Notes under the pieces: model-generated | The model's input: only the letters and a program-made list of their open reading frames with translations | The model's database searches: none | What the model was told of the DNA's origin: nothing | Position numbers and translations under genes: made by a program | Part shown: piece by piece, positions 1 through 5,060 of the stretch | How the letters are laid out: each line of letters starts with the position of its first letter | Position numbering within the stretch: the first letter of the stretch is position 1 | NCBI GenBank assembly: GCA_023436765.1 | Contig: JAEZHX010000138.1 | Location: 1 to 5,060 of the forward strand | DNA: 5,060 nt | Direction of reading: 5' to 3' | DNA from: Bacillota bacterium | GTDB lineage: Bacteria > Bacillota > Clostridia > Lachnospirales > Lachnospiraceae

Positions 1-435
1 GATTATCAGCAGATCAGCCAGCTGAGGCGCGCCCTGGAGATGCAGGCGATGATGCTTGCCATAGATAATATTTCCGACGAAGAGATATCCCAGCTGAAGA
101 TAATTATCTCCCGGCTGGAGCATGTGAAGGAAGAGAGTAATATTATCCTGGACAAGCAGCTTCACTATAATATCGCACTGGCTTCCCATAATATTCTGAT
201 CATAGATATCCTGCAGGCTCTGTCCGAGCTGATGGATCAGTTCATCGCAGATTTGAGAAGAGAGATCCTCAGTACCGATGATAGCAGAGTACGGCTAAAC
301 GAAGCGCATAATGAAATGGTGAAAAGTATTGTGACAAGAGATAAACAATTGGCTTACTACGCAATTAACAAACATTTTGGTATAATTGACGAAAAGTTGC
401 GGGAAAATGAAGATAAACTAATAAAATCATTATAA
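1..435 (+). CDS. FadR-type GntR transcriptional regulator, C-terminal FCD domain (5' partial)
   Basis: Frame 1 is open from the first base of the window to a TAA at 433-435, giving 144 residues that begin DYQQISQLRRALE. This matches the start of the FCD effector domain of FadR-subfamily GntR regulators. The all-helical domain shows the four usual metal/ligand-site residues: Asp at nt 151-153 and His at 163-165 (the D-x3-H of DKQLH), His at 307-309 (NEAH), and His at 373-375 (NKHF). The last two follow the family pattern of a late EH-type helix and a final H-[LF] helix. The winged-helix DNA-binding half (about 70-90 residues) lies upstream of the window, so the true start is not visible; the internal ATG at 40 is not a start. 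It sits directly before a lactate operon whose promoter carries TGGTnnnACCA palindromes, the operator type of FadR-subfamily regulators such as LldR and PdhR. A lactate-responsive repressor role is therefore inferred, not shown. The 3' end is more A+T-rich than the rest, and no clear terminator follows. Confidence 0.88.
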   Translation, partial: DYQQISQLRRALEMQAMMLAIDNISDEEISQLKIIISRLEHVKEESNIILDKQLHYNIALASHNILIIDILQALSELMDQFIADLRREILSTDDSRVRLNEAHNEMVKSIVTRDKQLAYYAINKHFGIIDEKLRENEDKLIKSL

Positions 436-450
436 TAAAAGTAAAAAGTG

Positions 451-465
451 CACAAACCATTTGTG
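451..465. repeat. Perfect inverted repeat upstream of the lctP promoter
   Basis: CACAAA (451-456) and TTTGTG (460-465) are perfect inverted arms around a CCA centre. The repeat lies between the regulator stop codon and the -35 box, centred about 59 bases before the predicted transcription start. It is followed by A7 (466-472) rather than a T tract, so it is not a convincing + strand terminator for the regulator gene. It could be a binding site for an activator or a second regulator, or an mRNA 3' hairpin. Its identity is unknown. Confidence 0.4.
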
Positions 466-481
466 AAAAAAATGACGTTTG

Positions 482-510
482 TTGACATTATAAATAGCAG
501 AGAATATAAT
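482..510 (+). promoter_or_regulatory. SigA/sigma-70-type promoter of the lactate operon
   Basis: TTGACA at 482-487 and TATAAT at 505-510 match both consensus hexamers exactly, with the optimal 17-base spacer. An A7 run at 466-472 lies upstream like an UP element. Transcription would start near A517, giving a leader of about 190 bases before the lctP start codon. A consensus promoter is expected to be strong, which fits the repressor operator just downstream and the terminator-like hairpin in the leader. Confidence 0.85.
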
Positions 511-522
511 TGAATTACAAAG

Positions 523-533
523 TGGTCCTACCA
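523..533. promoter_or_regulatory. Operator 1, FadR/LldR-type palindrome
   Basis: TGGTCCTACCA is a perfect TGGT-N3-ACCA palindrome, the operator pattern known for FadR-subfamily GntR proteins (TNGTNNNACNA core). It covers about +7 to +17 relative to the predicted start at 517, where a bound protein would block initiation or early elongation. The adjacent upstream FadR-type gene is the likely binder (inference). A near-identical palindrome lies at 663-673. Confidence 0.65.
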
Positions 534-545
534 ATTACGCAGATA

Positions 546-595
546 TTAAGTCCCGACATGAACAGTGTCCGTCAAAGGGAACTTAACCTGTTAAG
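546..595 (+). ncRNA. Structured 5' leader of lctP mRNA, candidate regulatory RNA
   Basis: A long stem can form between 546-554 (TTAAGTCCC) and 577-586 (GGGAACTTAA): nine pairs with one bulged A. It encloses a small hairpin, 555-559 with 565-569 (loop GAACA). The 3' strand of the long stem (CTTAAC, 582-587) can instead pair with GTTAAG at 590-595, so the two folds are mutually exclusive. The element lies between the promoter and the terminator-like hairpin at 615-651, the usual layout of a cis-acting attenuator or riboswitch. I do not recognise the sequence as any riboswitch or T-box class I know. The pairing is seen in the sequence; the function is inference. Confidence 0.45.
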
Positions 596-610
596 GGGTA
601 TTCAAGGGCC

Positions 611-630
611 GGAAGTGTTGCATGACTTCC
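611..630 (+). promoter_or_regulatory. Candidate antiterminator hairpin in lctP leader
   Basis: GGAAGT (611-616) and ACTTCC (625-630) form a perfect 6-bp stem with an 8-base loop. Bases 615-616 and 625-626 are also used by the terminator-like hairpin at 615-643, so only one of the two can form. This hairpin is completed first during transcription. The terminator stem is longer and would be expected to win unless something stabilises this one. Confidence 0.42.
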
Positions 631-651
631 TGTTGTGCAACACAATTTTTT
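615..651 (+). terminator. Intrinsic-terminator-like attenuator upstream of lctP
   Basis: GTGTTGCA (615-622) pairs perfectly with TGCAACAC (636-643). The stem can extend inward by two G-U wobbles and two Watson-Crick pairs (623-626 with 632-635), leaving a 5-base loop TTCCT. After AA at 644-645 comes T6 (646-651). Position is telling: it lies downstream of the operon promoter and about 43 bases before the lctP ribosome binding site, so termination here would stop transcription before the permease. The stem is only moderately GC-rich and the two-base gap before the T tract weakens it, so partial or conditional termination is more likely than full termination. Confidence 0.55.
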
Positions 652-662
652 ACCATAATAAA

Positions 663-673
663 TGGTAGTACCA
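663..673. promoter_or_regulatory. Operator 2, FadR/LldR-type palindrome
   Basis: TGGTAGTACCA is a perfect palindrome of the same TGGT-N3-ACCA class as operator 1, centred 140 bases downstream of it (668 versus 528). An extra half-site, TACCA at 651-655, precedes it, so TACCAT (651-656) and ATGGTA (662-667) also form an inverted repeat. Paired operators flanking or following a promoter are known for LldR in the E. coli lld operon. Looping or a roadblock to transcription is inferred here. Confidence 0.55.
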
Positions 674-707
674 ATTTGATAAAGGTCTTAATGAAAGGGG
701 ACTAAAC

Positions 708-2264
708 ATGAACATGACTTTGGCATTCGTATTAGCATTACTGCCGATTATCTGGCTGATCATCGCGCTGACATTTCTTAAGATACCCGGTTTTAAAGCC
801 TGCGTGATTGCATTGGTGATTTCCTATATACTCGCAGTATTTGTCTGGAAGATGCCTCTGCTTAACAGCGTTACCGCTGTACTGGAGGGTGCCGCATTAG
901 GACTCTGGCCGATCATCATCGTTATTATCGCAGCCATTTTCGCTTATAACGTATGTGTACATACGAAGAGTATGGAAACGATCAAAAAGATGCTGGCAAG
1001 TGTGACGCAAGATAAAAGAGTTCTTGTATTGATTATAGCATGGGGCTTCGGCGGCTTCATGGAAGGCATGGCGGGTTTTGGTACAGCAGTTGCAATTCCG
1101 GCCAGTATCCTTTGGGGTTTAGGATTTAACCCTGTATTTTCTGCTATTGTGTGTCTGGTTGCCAATGCAACACCGACAGCCTTCGGTTCCATCGGTATTC
1201 CTACCACGACCCTGGCGAAGATCACCGGTCTGGATGTGATCGGCTTATCCACAAACACTGTAATGATCCTGGCTCCGCTGATCCTTCTGACACCCTTCGT
1301 ACTGGTGATGCTGACAGGCAAATCAAAGAGAGTCTTTAAGGGAGTCGGTTTGATTACCCTGATCTCCGGCCTCTCCTTCCTGGTACCGGAATATCTGGTA
1401 GCAAGATATCTGGGAGCAGAGCTTGCCGCAGTAATCGGTTCCGTATGCTCGATGTTCTGTACGATCCTTGCTTCCAAGGCATTCGGAAAGAAGGAAATCG
1501 ATCCTGAGTTCCTTCTGGAGGTGAAGGATGAGAAGAATGCGAAGAAAGAGAAGATAACAGGCAAGCAGGCAATAAAGGCCTGGAGCCCGTTCATCCTCAT
1601 TTTCATCTTCCTGCTAGGAACCTCTAAGCTGATTGCACCTTTAAACACTCTGCTGGCAACCGTGAAGACTTCAGTGCATATCTATAACGGAGAGGGCGCA
1701 GCACCCTATGTCTTCTCCTGGCTGGCAACTCCGGGACTTTGGATCATCCTCGCAGCCTTGATTGGCGGTGCGATCCAGGGTGCTAAATTATCAGAGATGC
1801 TTAAGGTATTCTGGAAGACCATTCTCCAGATGTTAAAGACGATCGTAACCATCATCTCCATCATGGGTATGGCGAAGCTGATGGGCTACAGCGGAATGAT
1901 CAATTCCATCGCATTAATGTTTGTAACAGTAACAGGCTCCTTCTATCCGCTCTTTGCTCCGTTCCTCGGAGGTATCGGTACCTTCGTAACAGGAAGCGGA
2001 ACCTCCGCCAGCGTACTGTTCGGCGGACTACAGAAGGAAACCTCCATTGCCCTTGATTTAAACCAGGCATGGATCGCAGCCTCCAATACGGCCGGCGCCA
2101 TTTGTGCGAAGATGATCTCTCCCCAGAGTATTGCGGTTGCTGTTGCTTCTGTAAGCCTGCAGGGCAAAGAGGGCGACCTCCTAAAGGGTACGATCAAATA
2201 TTTCGTTCTGTTTATCGTCATCGTAGGTATCATTACCTTCGTTGGCTCCAGAATTCTCGGATAA
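708..2264 (+). CDS. lctP: L-lactate permease, LctP/LldP family
   Basis: The 518-residue multi-spanning membrane protein has the length and motifs of the lactate permease family (TC 2.A.14), which imports lactate, usually with protons. Hydrophobic segments run throughout. Landmarks are GFMEGMAGFGT (residues 116-126), FGSIGIPT (159-166), a glycine/serine-rich re-entrant-like stretch around 421-442, and KMISPQSIA (468-476), which is highly typical of LctP/LldP. A charged loop at about 260-290 (many Lys/Glu) is probably cytoplasmic. The start at 708 is set by AAAGGGG at 694-700, seven bases upstream; the ATG at 714 is too far from it. It is the first gene after the promoter and attenuator and is followed by etfB, etfA and an FAD-linked dehydrogenase, which supports lactate as substrate. 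Glycolate transport cannot be excluded. No frameshift or missing segment is seen. Confidence 0.93.
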   Translation: MNMTLAFVLALLPIIWLIIALTFLKIPGFKACVIALVISYILAVFVWKMPLLNSVTAVLEGAALGLWPIIIVIIAAIFAYNVCVHTKSMETIKKMLASVTQDKRVLVLIIAWGFGGFMEGMAGFGTAVAIPASILWGLGFNPVFSAIVCLVANATPTAFGSIGIPTTTLAKITGLDVIGLSTNTVMILAPLILLTPFVLVMLTGKSKRVFKGVGLITLISGLSFLVPEYLVARYLGAELAAVIGSVCSMFCTILASKAFGKKEIDPEFLLEVKDEKNAKKEKITGKQAIKAWSPFILIFIFLLGTSKLIAPLNTLLATVKTSVHIYNGEGAAPYVFSWLATPGLWIILAALIGGAIQGAKLSEMLKVFWKTILQMLKTIVTIISIMGMAKLMGYSGMINSIALMFVTVTGSFYPLFAPFLGGIGTFVTGSGTSASVLFGGLQKETSIALDLNQAWIAASNTAGAICAKMISPQSIAVAVASVSLQGKEGDLLKGTIKYFVLFIVIVGIITFVGSRILG

Positions 2265-2340
2265 CTGAGAAACCGGGTTAACTCCGGTAAGTATACAGTA
2301 ACTTAACAGTCCGTCACAATTCACTATGCAATTATGCTGA

Positions 2341-2386
2341 TGCCCCAATTCGCAGGTAAAGAATACACAAAGCGAATTCTTGGGCA
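2341..2386 (+). repeat. Inverted repeat just before the etfB ribosome binding site
   Basis: AATTCGC (2347-2353) pairs with GCGAATT (2372-2378), and TGCCC (2341-2345) pairs with GGGCA (2382-2386). The two stems are joined by a small 1x3 internal loop, and the apical loop is 18 bases (2354-2371). The structure ends four bases before the AGGAGG of etfB and has no T tract, so it is not a terminator. It may tune translation of etfB or act as an mRNA processing or stability point between permease and enzyme genes (inference). Confidence 0.5.
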
Positions 2387-2389
2387 ATG

Positions 2390-2395
2390 AGGAGG
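2390..2395 (+). promoter_or_regulatory. Ribosome binding site that fixes the etfB start
   Basis: A perfect AGGAGG lies six bases before the ATG at 2402. An in-frame ATG at 2387 directly precedes and abuts this motif and has no Shine-Dalgarno sequence of its own. The protein should therefore start MNILVCIKQVPDT, the usual EtfB N-terminus, and not five residues earlier. Confidence 0.88.
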
Positions 2396-2401
2396 ATTAA
2401 C

Positions 2402-3190
2402 ATGAATATTTTAGTATGCATCAAGCAGGTTCCGGATACCAATAAGGTAGAAGTAGATCCGGTTACCGGAGTTTTAAAAAGAAACGGTGTGGAATCCAAG
2501 ATGAATCCATACGATTTATACGCGATTGAAACTGCACTCCGCCTCAAGGAGAAGCAGGGAGGAAGCATCACAGTAGTTACCATGGGACCCGGACAGGCAG
2601 CAGGTATCATACGTGAAGCCTTTGCGATGGGAGTTGATAACGGGGCATTGATTTCCGACCGCAAATTCGGTGGTGCGGACGTACTCGCAACCAGCTATGC
2701 CCTTTCCCAGGGAATTAGAAAATTAGGTAATTTTGACCTGATCCTCTGCGGTAAGCAGACGACGGACGGAGATACCGCTCAGGTAGGACCGGAGATTTCT
2801 GAGTGGCTTGACATTCCCTGTGTATCCAATGTTTCCAAGATTTCCGAGGTAACAGAAGAAACCATGGTAGTAGAGATGGATATGGCTCACGATATTGAAA
2901 TTGCGAAGATACAGCTTCCCTGCCTCTTAGCGGTGGATAAGGACATCTTCATGCCGAGACTTCCTTCCTTTGTAAAGAAGCAGCAGACCAAGGATAAGGA
3001 AATTGTTGTTCTCACCTTAAATGACATGGAGGATAAGGATGAGATGAACTATGGACTGAATGGTTCTCCCACTCAGGTAGAAAGAATCTTCCCTCCGCAA
3101 GCAAATTCCCATAGAGAGATATGGAATGGAACAGCGGATGAAATGACGGACAAGCTCGTTGACAAGCTTAAGGAATTAAAATTTGCATAG
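2402..3190 (+). CDS. etfB: Electron transfer flavoprotein subunit beta (lactate dehydrogenase-associated)
   Basis: The protein of 262 residues has the normal EtfB length. Family landmarks are CIKQVPDT (6-13), MNPYD (34-38), TMGPGQA (60-66), REAFAMGVD (71-79), GADVLATS (91-98), GKQTTDGDTAQVGP (117-130) and the C-terminal GSPTQVERIF (221-230). The TMGP and DGDTAQVGP stretches line the nucleotide site. In bifurcating Etfs this site holds the beta-FAD and NAD(H) in place of the AMP found in mitochondrial-type Etf. The C-terminal arm reaches toward EtfA in known structures. It is followed by etfA after 13 bases, and the AGGAGG of etfA overlaps its TAG stop, so the two are translationally linked. 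With EtfA and the downstream FAD dehydrogenase it should form an Ldh-Etf complex like LctBCD of Acetobacterium woodii (inference from context and family). Confidence 0.94.
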   Translation: MNILVCIKQVPDTNKVEVDPVTGVLKRNGVESKMNPYDLYAIETALRLKEKQGGSITVVTMGPGQAAGIIREAFAMGVDNGALISDRKFGGADVLATSYALSQGIRKLGNFDLILCGKQTTDGDTAQVGPEISEWLDIPCVSNVSKISEVTEETMVVEMDMAHDIEIAKIQLPCLLAVDKDIFMPRLPSFVKKQQTKDKEIVVLTLNDMEDKDEMNYGLNGSPTQVERIFPPQANSHREIWNGTADEMTDKLVDKLKELKFA

Positions 3191-3203
3191 GAGGTAATAG
3201 AAC

Positions 3204-4400
3204 ATGGCAAAGTTGGTTATTAACCAGTCTCTAGTCGGCAATATCCAGGATATGATTACGATCTGTCCGTTTAATGCGATGGAAGAGAAGGATGGCAAGC
3301 TTAATATAAATTCAGCATGCAAGATGTGTAAGATCTGCGTTAAGAAGGGCCCGAAGGGAGCTGTAGAATACGTAGAGGATATGGTTAAGGAAACTGTGGA
3401 TAAGAGCCTCTGGAAGGGTGTTGCAGTCTATGTGGACCACATCGACGGAGAGGTTCATCCGGTGACCTATGAGCTGATCGGTAAGGCAAGAGAACTTGCA
3501 GATAAGATTAATCATCCGGTTTATGCAATTATGATGGGAAGTAATATCATGGAACAGTGCCATGAGCTGCTTCACTACAATGTAGATAAGGTATTCGTTT
3601 ATGACAACGAGAAGTTGGACCGTTTCAAGATGGAACCCTATACGGCAGTTTTCGAGGACTTCGTGAACAATGTGAAACCTGCTTCCATCTTAGTAGGAGC
3701 TACTCCTGTGGGACGCCAGCTGGCCCCCCGTCTGGCTGCCAGATTAAGGACCGGTCTGACCGCGGACTGTACCGTACTTGATATGAAAGAAAATTCCGAT
3801 CTGGTTCAGATCCGTCCTGCTTTCGGCGGTAACATCATGGCACAGATCATGACTCCGAACAACAGACCTCAGATGGCTACCGTACGCTATAAGGTGATGG
3901 ATGCGCCGGCCAGAAATGCTAACGAATCCGGTGAAATCGTGTCATGTGGAATCGCTGAGGAGTTGCTTTCCAGCAAGGTTGAGGTACTGGACATCATCGC
4001 GAAGGAGAAGCAGCAGTTTATCGAAGCCAGTGATGTATTAGTCGTAGCAGGCCGCGGAGTGAAGAAGGAAGAGGATCTGACATTACTTCAGGAGCTTGCA
4101 GAGTTATTGGGCGGACAGCTTGCCTGCACCAGACCGGTGATGGAAGCCGGTTGGCTGGAAGCAAAGCGCCAGGTTGGCTTAAGCGGCAGAACGGTAAGAC
4201 CGAAGCTGATCATCACCTGCGGCGTATCCGGTTCCGTACAGTTTACAGCCGGTATGAATAACTCAGAGCAGATCATCGCGATTAACAAGGATGAGAATGC
4301 ACCGATCTTCAAGACAGCGCATTATGGAATTGTCGGAGACCTTTATGAGATTATCCCCAACCTGATCGCTCAGATCAAGTCAGGTAAAGCAATCGCTTAA
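3204..4400 (+). CDS. etfA: Electron transfer flavoprotein subunit alpha with N-terminal half-ferredoxin [4Fe-4S] domain
   Basis: At 398 residues it is longer than ordinary EtfA (about 310-330) because of an N-terminal extension of about 60 residues. That extension has four cysteines, C21 (in ICPFNA), C39, C42 and C45 (CKMCKIC), enough for one [4Fe-4S] cluster. The place where a two-cluster ferredoxin would have its next cysteine is Gly49 (GP, not CP), so the second cluster is absent. An alpha/beta Etf domain follows (about 70-260), then the FAD domain: AGRGVKKEEDL (282-292), TRPVMEAGW (309-317), GLSGRTVRPK (325-334), CGVSGSVQFTAGM (339-351), INKDENAPIF (360-369), HYGIVGD (373-379). This extended EtfA type is known from lactate dehydrogenase-linked electron-confurcating Etfs, where the cluster is thought to take electrons from ferredoxin. 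The start at 3204 is set by AGGAGG at 3189-3194. Confidence 0.94.
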   Translation: MAKLVINQSLVGNIQDMITICPFNAMEEKDGKLNINSACKMCKICVKKGPKGAVEYVEDMVKETVDKSLWKGVAVYVDHIDGEVHPVTYELIGKARELADKINHPVYAIMMGSNIMEQCHELLHYNVDKVFVYDNEKLDRFKMEPYTAVFEDFVNNVKPASILVGATPVGRQLAPRLAARLRTGLTADCTVLDMKENSDLVQIRPAFGGNIMAQIMTPNNRPQMATVRYKVMDAPARNANESGEIVSCGIAEELLSSKVEVLDIIAKEKQQFIEASDVLVVAGRGVKKEEDLTLLQELAELLGGQLACTRPVMEAGWLEAKRQVGLSGRTVRPKLIITCGVSGSVQFTAGMNNSEQIIAINKDENAPIFKTAHYGIVGDLYEIIPNLIAQIKSGKAIA

Positions 4401-4414
4401 ATTCCAGTGGACAG

Positions 4415-4440
4415 CAGGTTGAAGGAAGAACTTGAACCTG
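4415..4440 (+). repeat. Hairpin between etfA and the lactate dehydrogenase gene
   Basis: CAGGTT (4415-4420) pairs with AACCTG (4435-4440). After one G-G mismatch the stem continues with AAG (4422-4424) against CTT (4431-4433), closing a six-base loop. It starts 15 bases after the etfA stop and is not followed by a T tract, so it should not terminate. A role in mRNA stability or processing is possible. The rest of the 137-base gap (4401-4537) shows no ORF or convincing promoter. Confidence 0.45.
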
Positions 4441-4537
4441 TGCAGATAGTATGAATCCCTAAGAAGTTTATGCCTGCGTAACGATATTGTAAAGAGCACA
4501 CCTGGCACAAGCTTCAGATGCGGAAATGGAGGAAAGT

Positions 4538-5060
4538 ATGAACGATATGAATTATAAGAAATTAGATCAGATGGATATTGACTATATCCTCGGTATGATC
4601 GGTGATAAAGAGAGAGTTCTCTTTGCTGAGAACATCAATGAGGAATACAGCCATGACGAGTTAAGCGATACCGTCAGCTTCCCCGATGTTGTAGTAAAGG
4701 TTACATCTACTGAAGAAGTGTCTAATATCATGAAATATGCTTATGAGCATAATATCCCCGTAACTCCCCGTGGTTCGGGAACCGGACTGGTAGGCTCCTC
4801 CGTAGCGATGGAGAACGGTATCATGATCGATACCACACTGATGAACTTGATTTTAGAGCTGGACGAGGAGAACCTTACCATTACAGTACAGCCCGGTGTA
4901 CTCTTAATGGAGCTTTCCGCTTATGTTCAGGAGAGAGACCTGTTCTATCCTCCGGATCCGGGCGAGAAATCAGCTACCATCGGTGGCAACATCAGTACCA
5001 ATGCCGGAGGAATGAGAGCTGTAAAATATGGTGTTACCAGAGACTATGTAAGAGGTCTTG
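4538..5060 (+). CDS. lctD: FAD-linked lactate dehydrogenase, GlcD/LctD family (3' partial)
   Basis: The frame from ATG 4538 stays open to the window end (174 residues; the family is about 460-480, so roughly the first third is visible). It shows the PCMH-type FAD-binding domain (FAD_binding_4) of GlcD/D-lactate dehydrogenases: [14 protein letters not shown] (48-61), the diphosphate-binding [10 protein letters not shown] (77-86), TVQPGV (116-121), and [14 protein letters not shown] followed by NISTNAGG (137-158). GGAGG at 4528-4532 lies five bases upstream. An in-frame ATG at 4526 overlaps that motif and is not the start. Placement behind etfBA and lctP identifies it as the lactate-oxidising flavoprotein (lactate to pyruvate) of an Ldh-Etf complex. 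Stereospecificity cannot be told, since these loci may use a racemase outside the view. The C-terminal FAD-oxidase domain and substrate residues are not visible. Glycolate oxidase GlcD is the closest alternative. Confidence 0.9.
   Translation, partial: MNDMNYKKLDQMDIDYILGMIGDKERVLFAENINEEYSHDELSDTVSFPDVVVKVTSTEEVSNIMKYAYEHNIPVTPRGSGTGLVGSSVAMENGIMIDTTLMNLILELDEENLTITVQPGVLLMELSAYVQERDLFYPPDPGEKSATIGGNISTNAGGMRAVKYGVTRDYVRGL

Noticed and set aside
451..465. Reading of the palindrome as a Rex (NADH-sensing) or CcpA cre site.
   Set aside because: The arms run CACAAA...TTTGTG, the opposite orientation to the Rex pattern TTGTGAA...TTCACAA, and there is no cre-like central CG.
558..668. A 36-codon open frame (ATG 558 to TAG 668) running through the leader and its terminator-like hairpin, a possible leader peptide.
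   Set aside because: There is no Shine-Dalgarno sequence before the ATG, no run of regulatory codons, and the frame overlaps the hairpins and operator 2. It is more likely chance.
944..1648. Long antisense open frame (234 codons) opposite lctP.
   Set aside because: It has no ribosome binding site or recognisable domain, and lies wholly inside a clearly conserved permease gene. It is a shadow of the lctP codon pattern; the other antisense and offset frames in the window are rejected for the same reason.
2272..2288. Short inverted repeat ACCGG/CCGGT after the lctP stop, a possible terminator.
   Set aside because: The stem has only five pairs and no T tract, and the downstream genes belong to the same operon.
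2303..2330. Possible internal promoter before etfB (TTAACA, 16 bases, TATGCA).
   Set aside because: The -10 match is poor and such pairs are common by chance. The operon promoter at 482-510 explains expression.
2387..2401. Alternative upstream start for etfB (ATG at 2387).
   Set aside because: It directly abuts the AGGAGG that serves the ATG at 2402 and has no Shine-Dalgarno of its own. The family N-terminus begins at 2402.
4526..4537. Alternative in-frame start for the lactate dehydrogenase (ATG at 4526).
   Set aside because: It overlaps the GGAGG used by ATG 4538 and has no ribosome binding site of its own.
1..5060. Mobile elements, CRISPR arrays, tRNA or rRNA genes.
   Set aside because: No direct-repeat arrays, transposase or integrase motifs, tRNA-like cloverleafs or rRNA sequence were seen. 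The region looks like an ordinary chromosomal catabolic operon.

Overview
The window is most likely from an anaerobic Gram-positive Clostridia-type bacterium, plausibly Lachnospiraceae or a relative. The reasons are strong AGGAGG/GGAGG ribosome binding sites before the genes, moderate GC, a consensus SigA-type promoter, and a gene set typical of lactate-using anaerobic Firmicutes. The species cannot be named from the sequence alone.

All genes read on the + strand. Positions 1-435 hold the C-terminal ligand-binding (FCD) part of a FadR-type GntR regulator whose DNA-binding half lies outside the window. Positions 436-707 are a dense control region. It holds a palindrome at 451-465, a consensus promoter (TTGACA-N17-TATAAT, 482-510), two FadR-type operator palindromes TGGTnnnACCA (523-533 and 663-673), and a folded mRNA leader (546-595). 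The leader ends in an intrinsic-terminator-like hairpin with a T6 tract (615-651) that overlaps a mutually exclusive smaller hairpin (611-630). The operon follows: lactate permease lctP (708-2264), electron-transfer flavoprotein beta subunit etfB (2402-3190), alpha subunit etfA with an N-terminal half-ferredoxin domain (3204-4400), and the 5' part of an FAD-linked (GlcD-type) lactate dehydrogenase (4538 to the window end). The two larger gaps inside the operon (2265-2401 and 4401-4537) each carry an inverted repeat without a T tract.

Read together, this is a lactate-oxidation operon. The permease brings lactate in. The flavin dehydrogenase oxidises it to pyruvate in a complex with EtfAB. By analogy with the Acetobacterium woodii Ldh-Etf complex, EtfAB couples the uphill transfer of lactate electrons to NAD+ with oxidation of reduced ferredoxin (electron confurcation). 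The upstream FadR-type protein is the obvious candidate for a lactate-responsive repressor acting at the two operators. The protein set is known biology. The least explained part is the 5' leader of lctP, which looks like an attenuator or riboswitch-like element layered on top of operator control.
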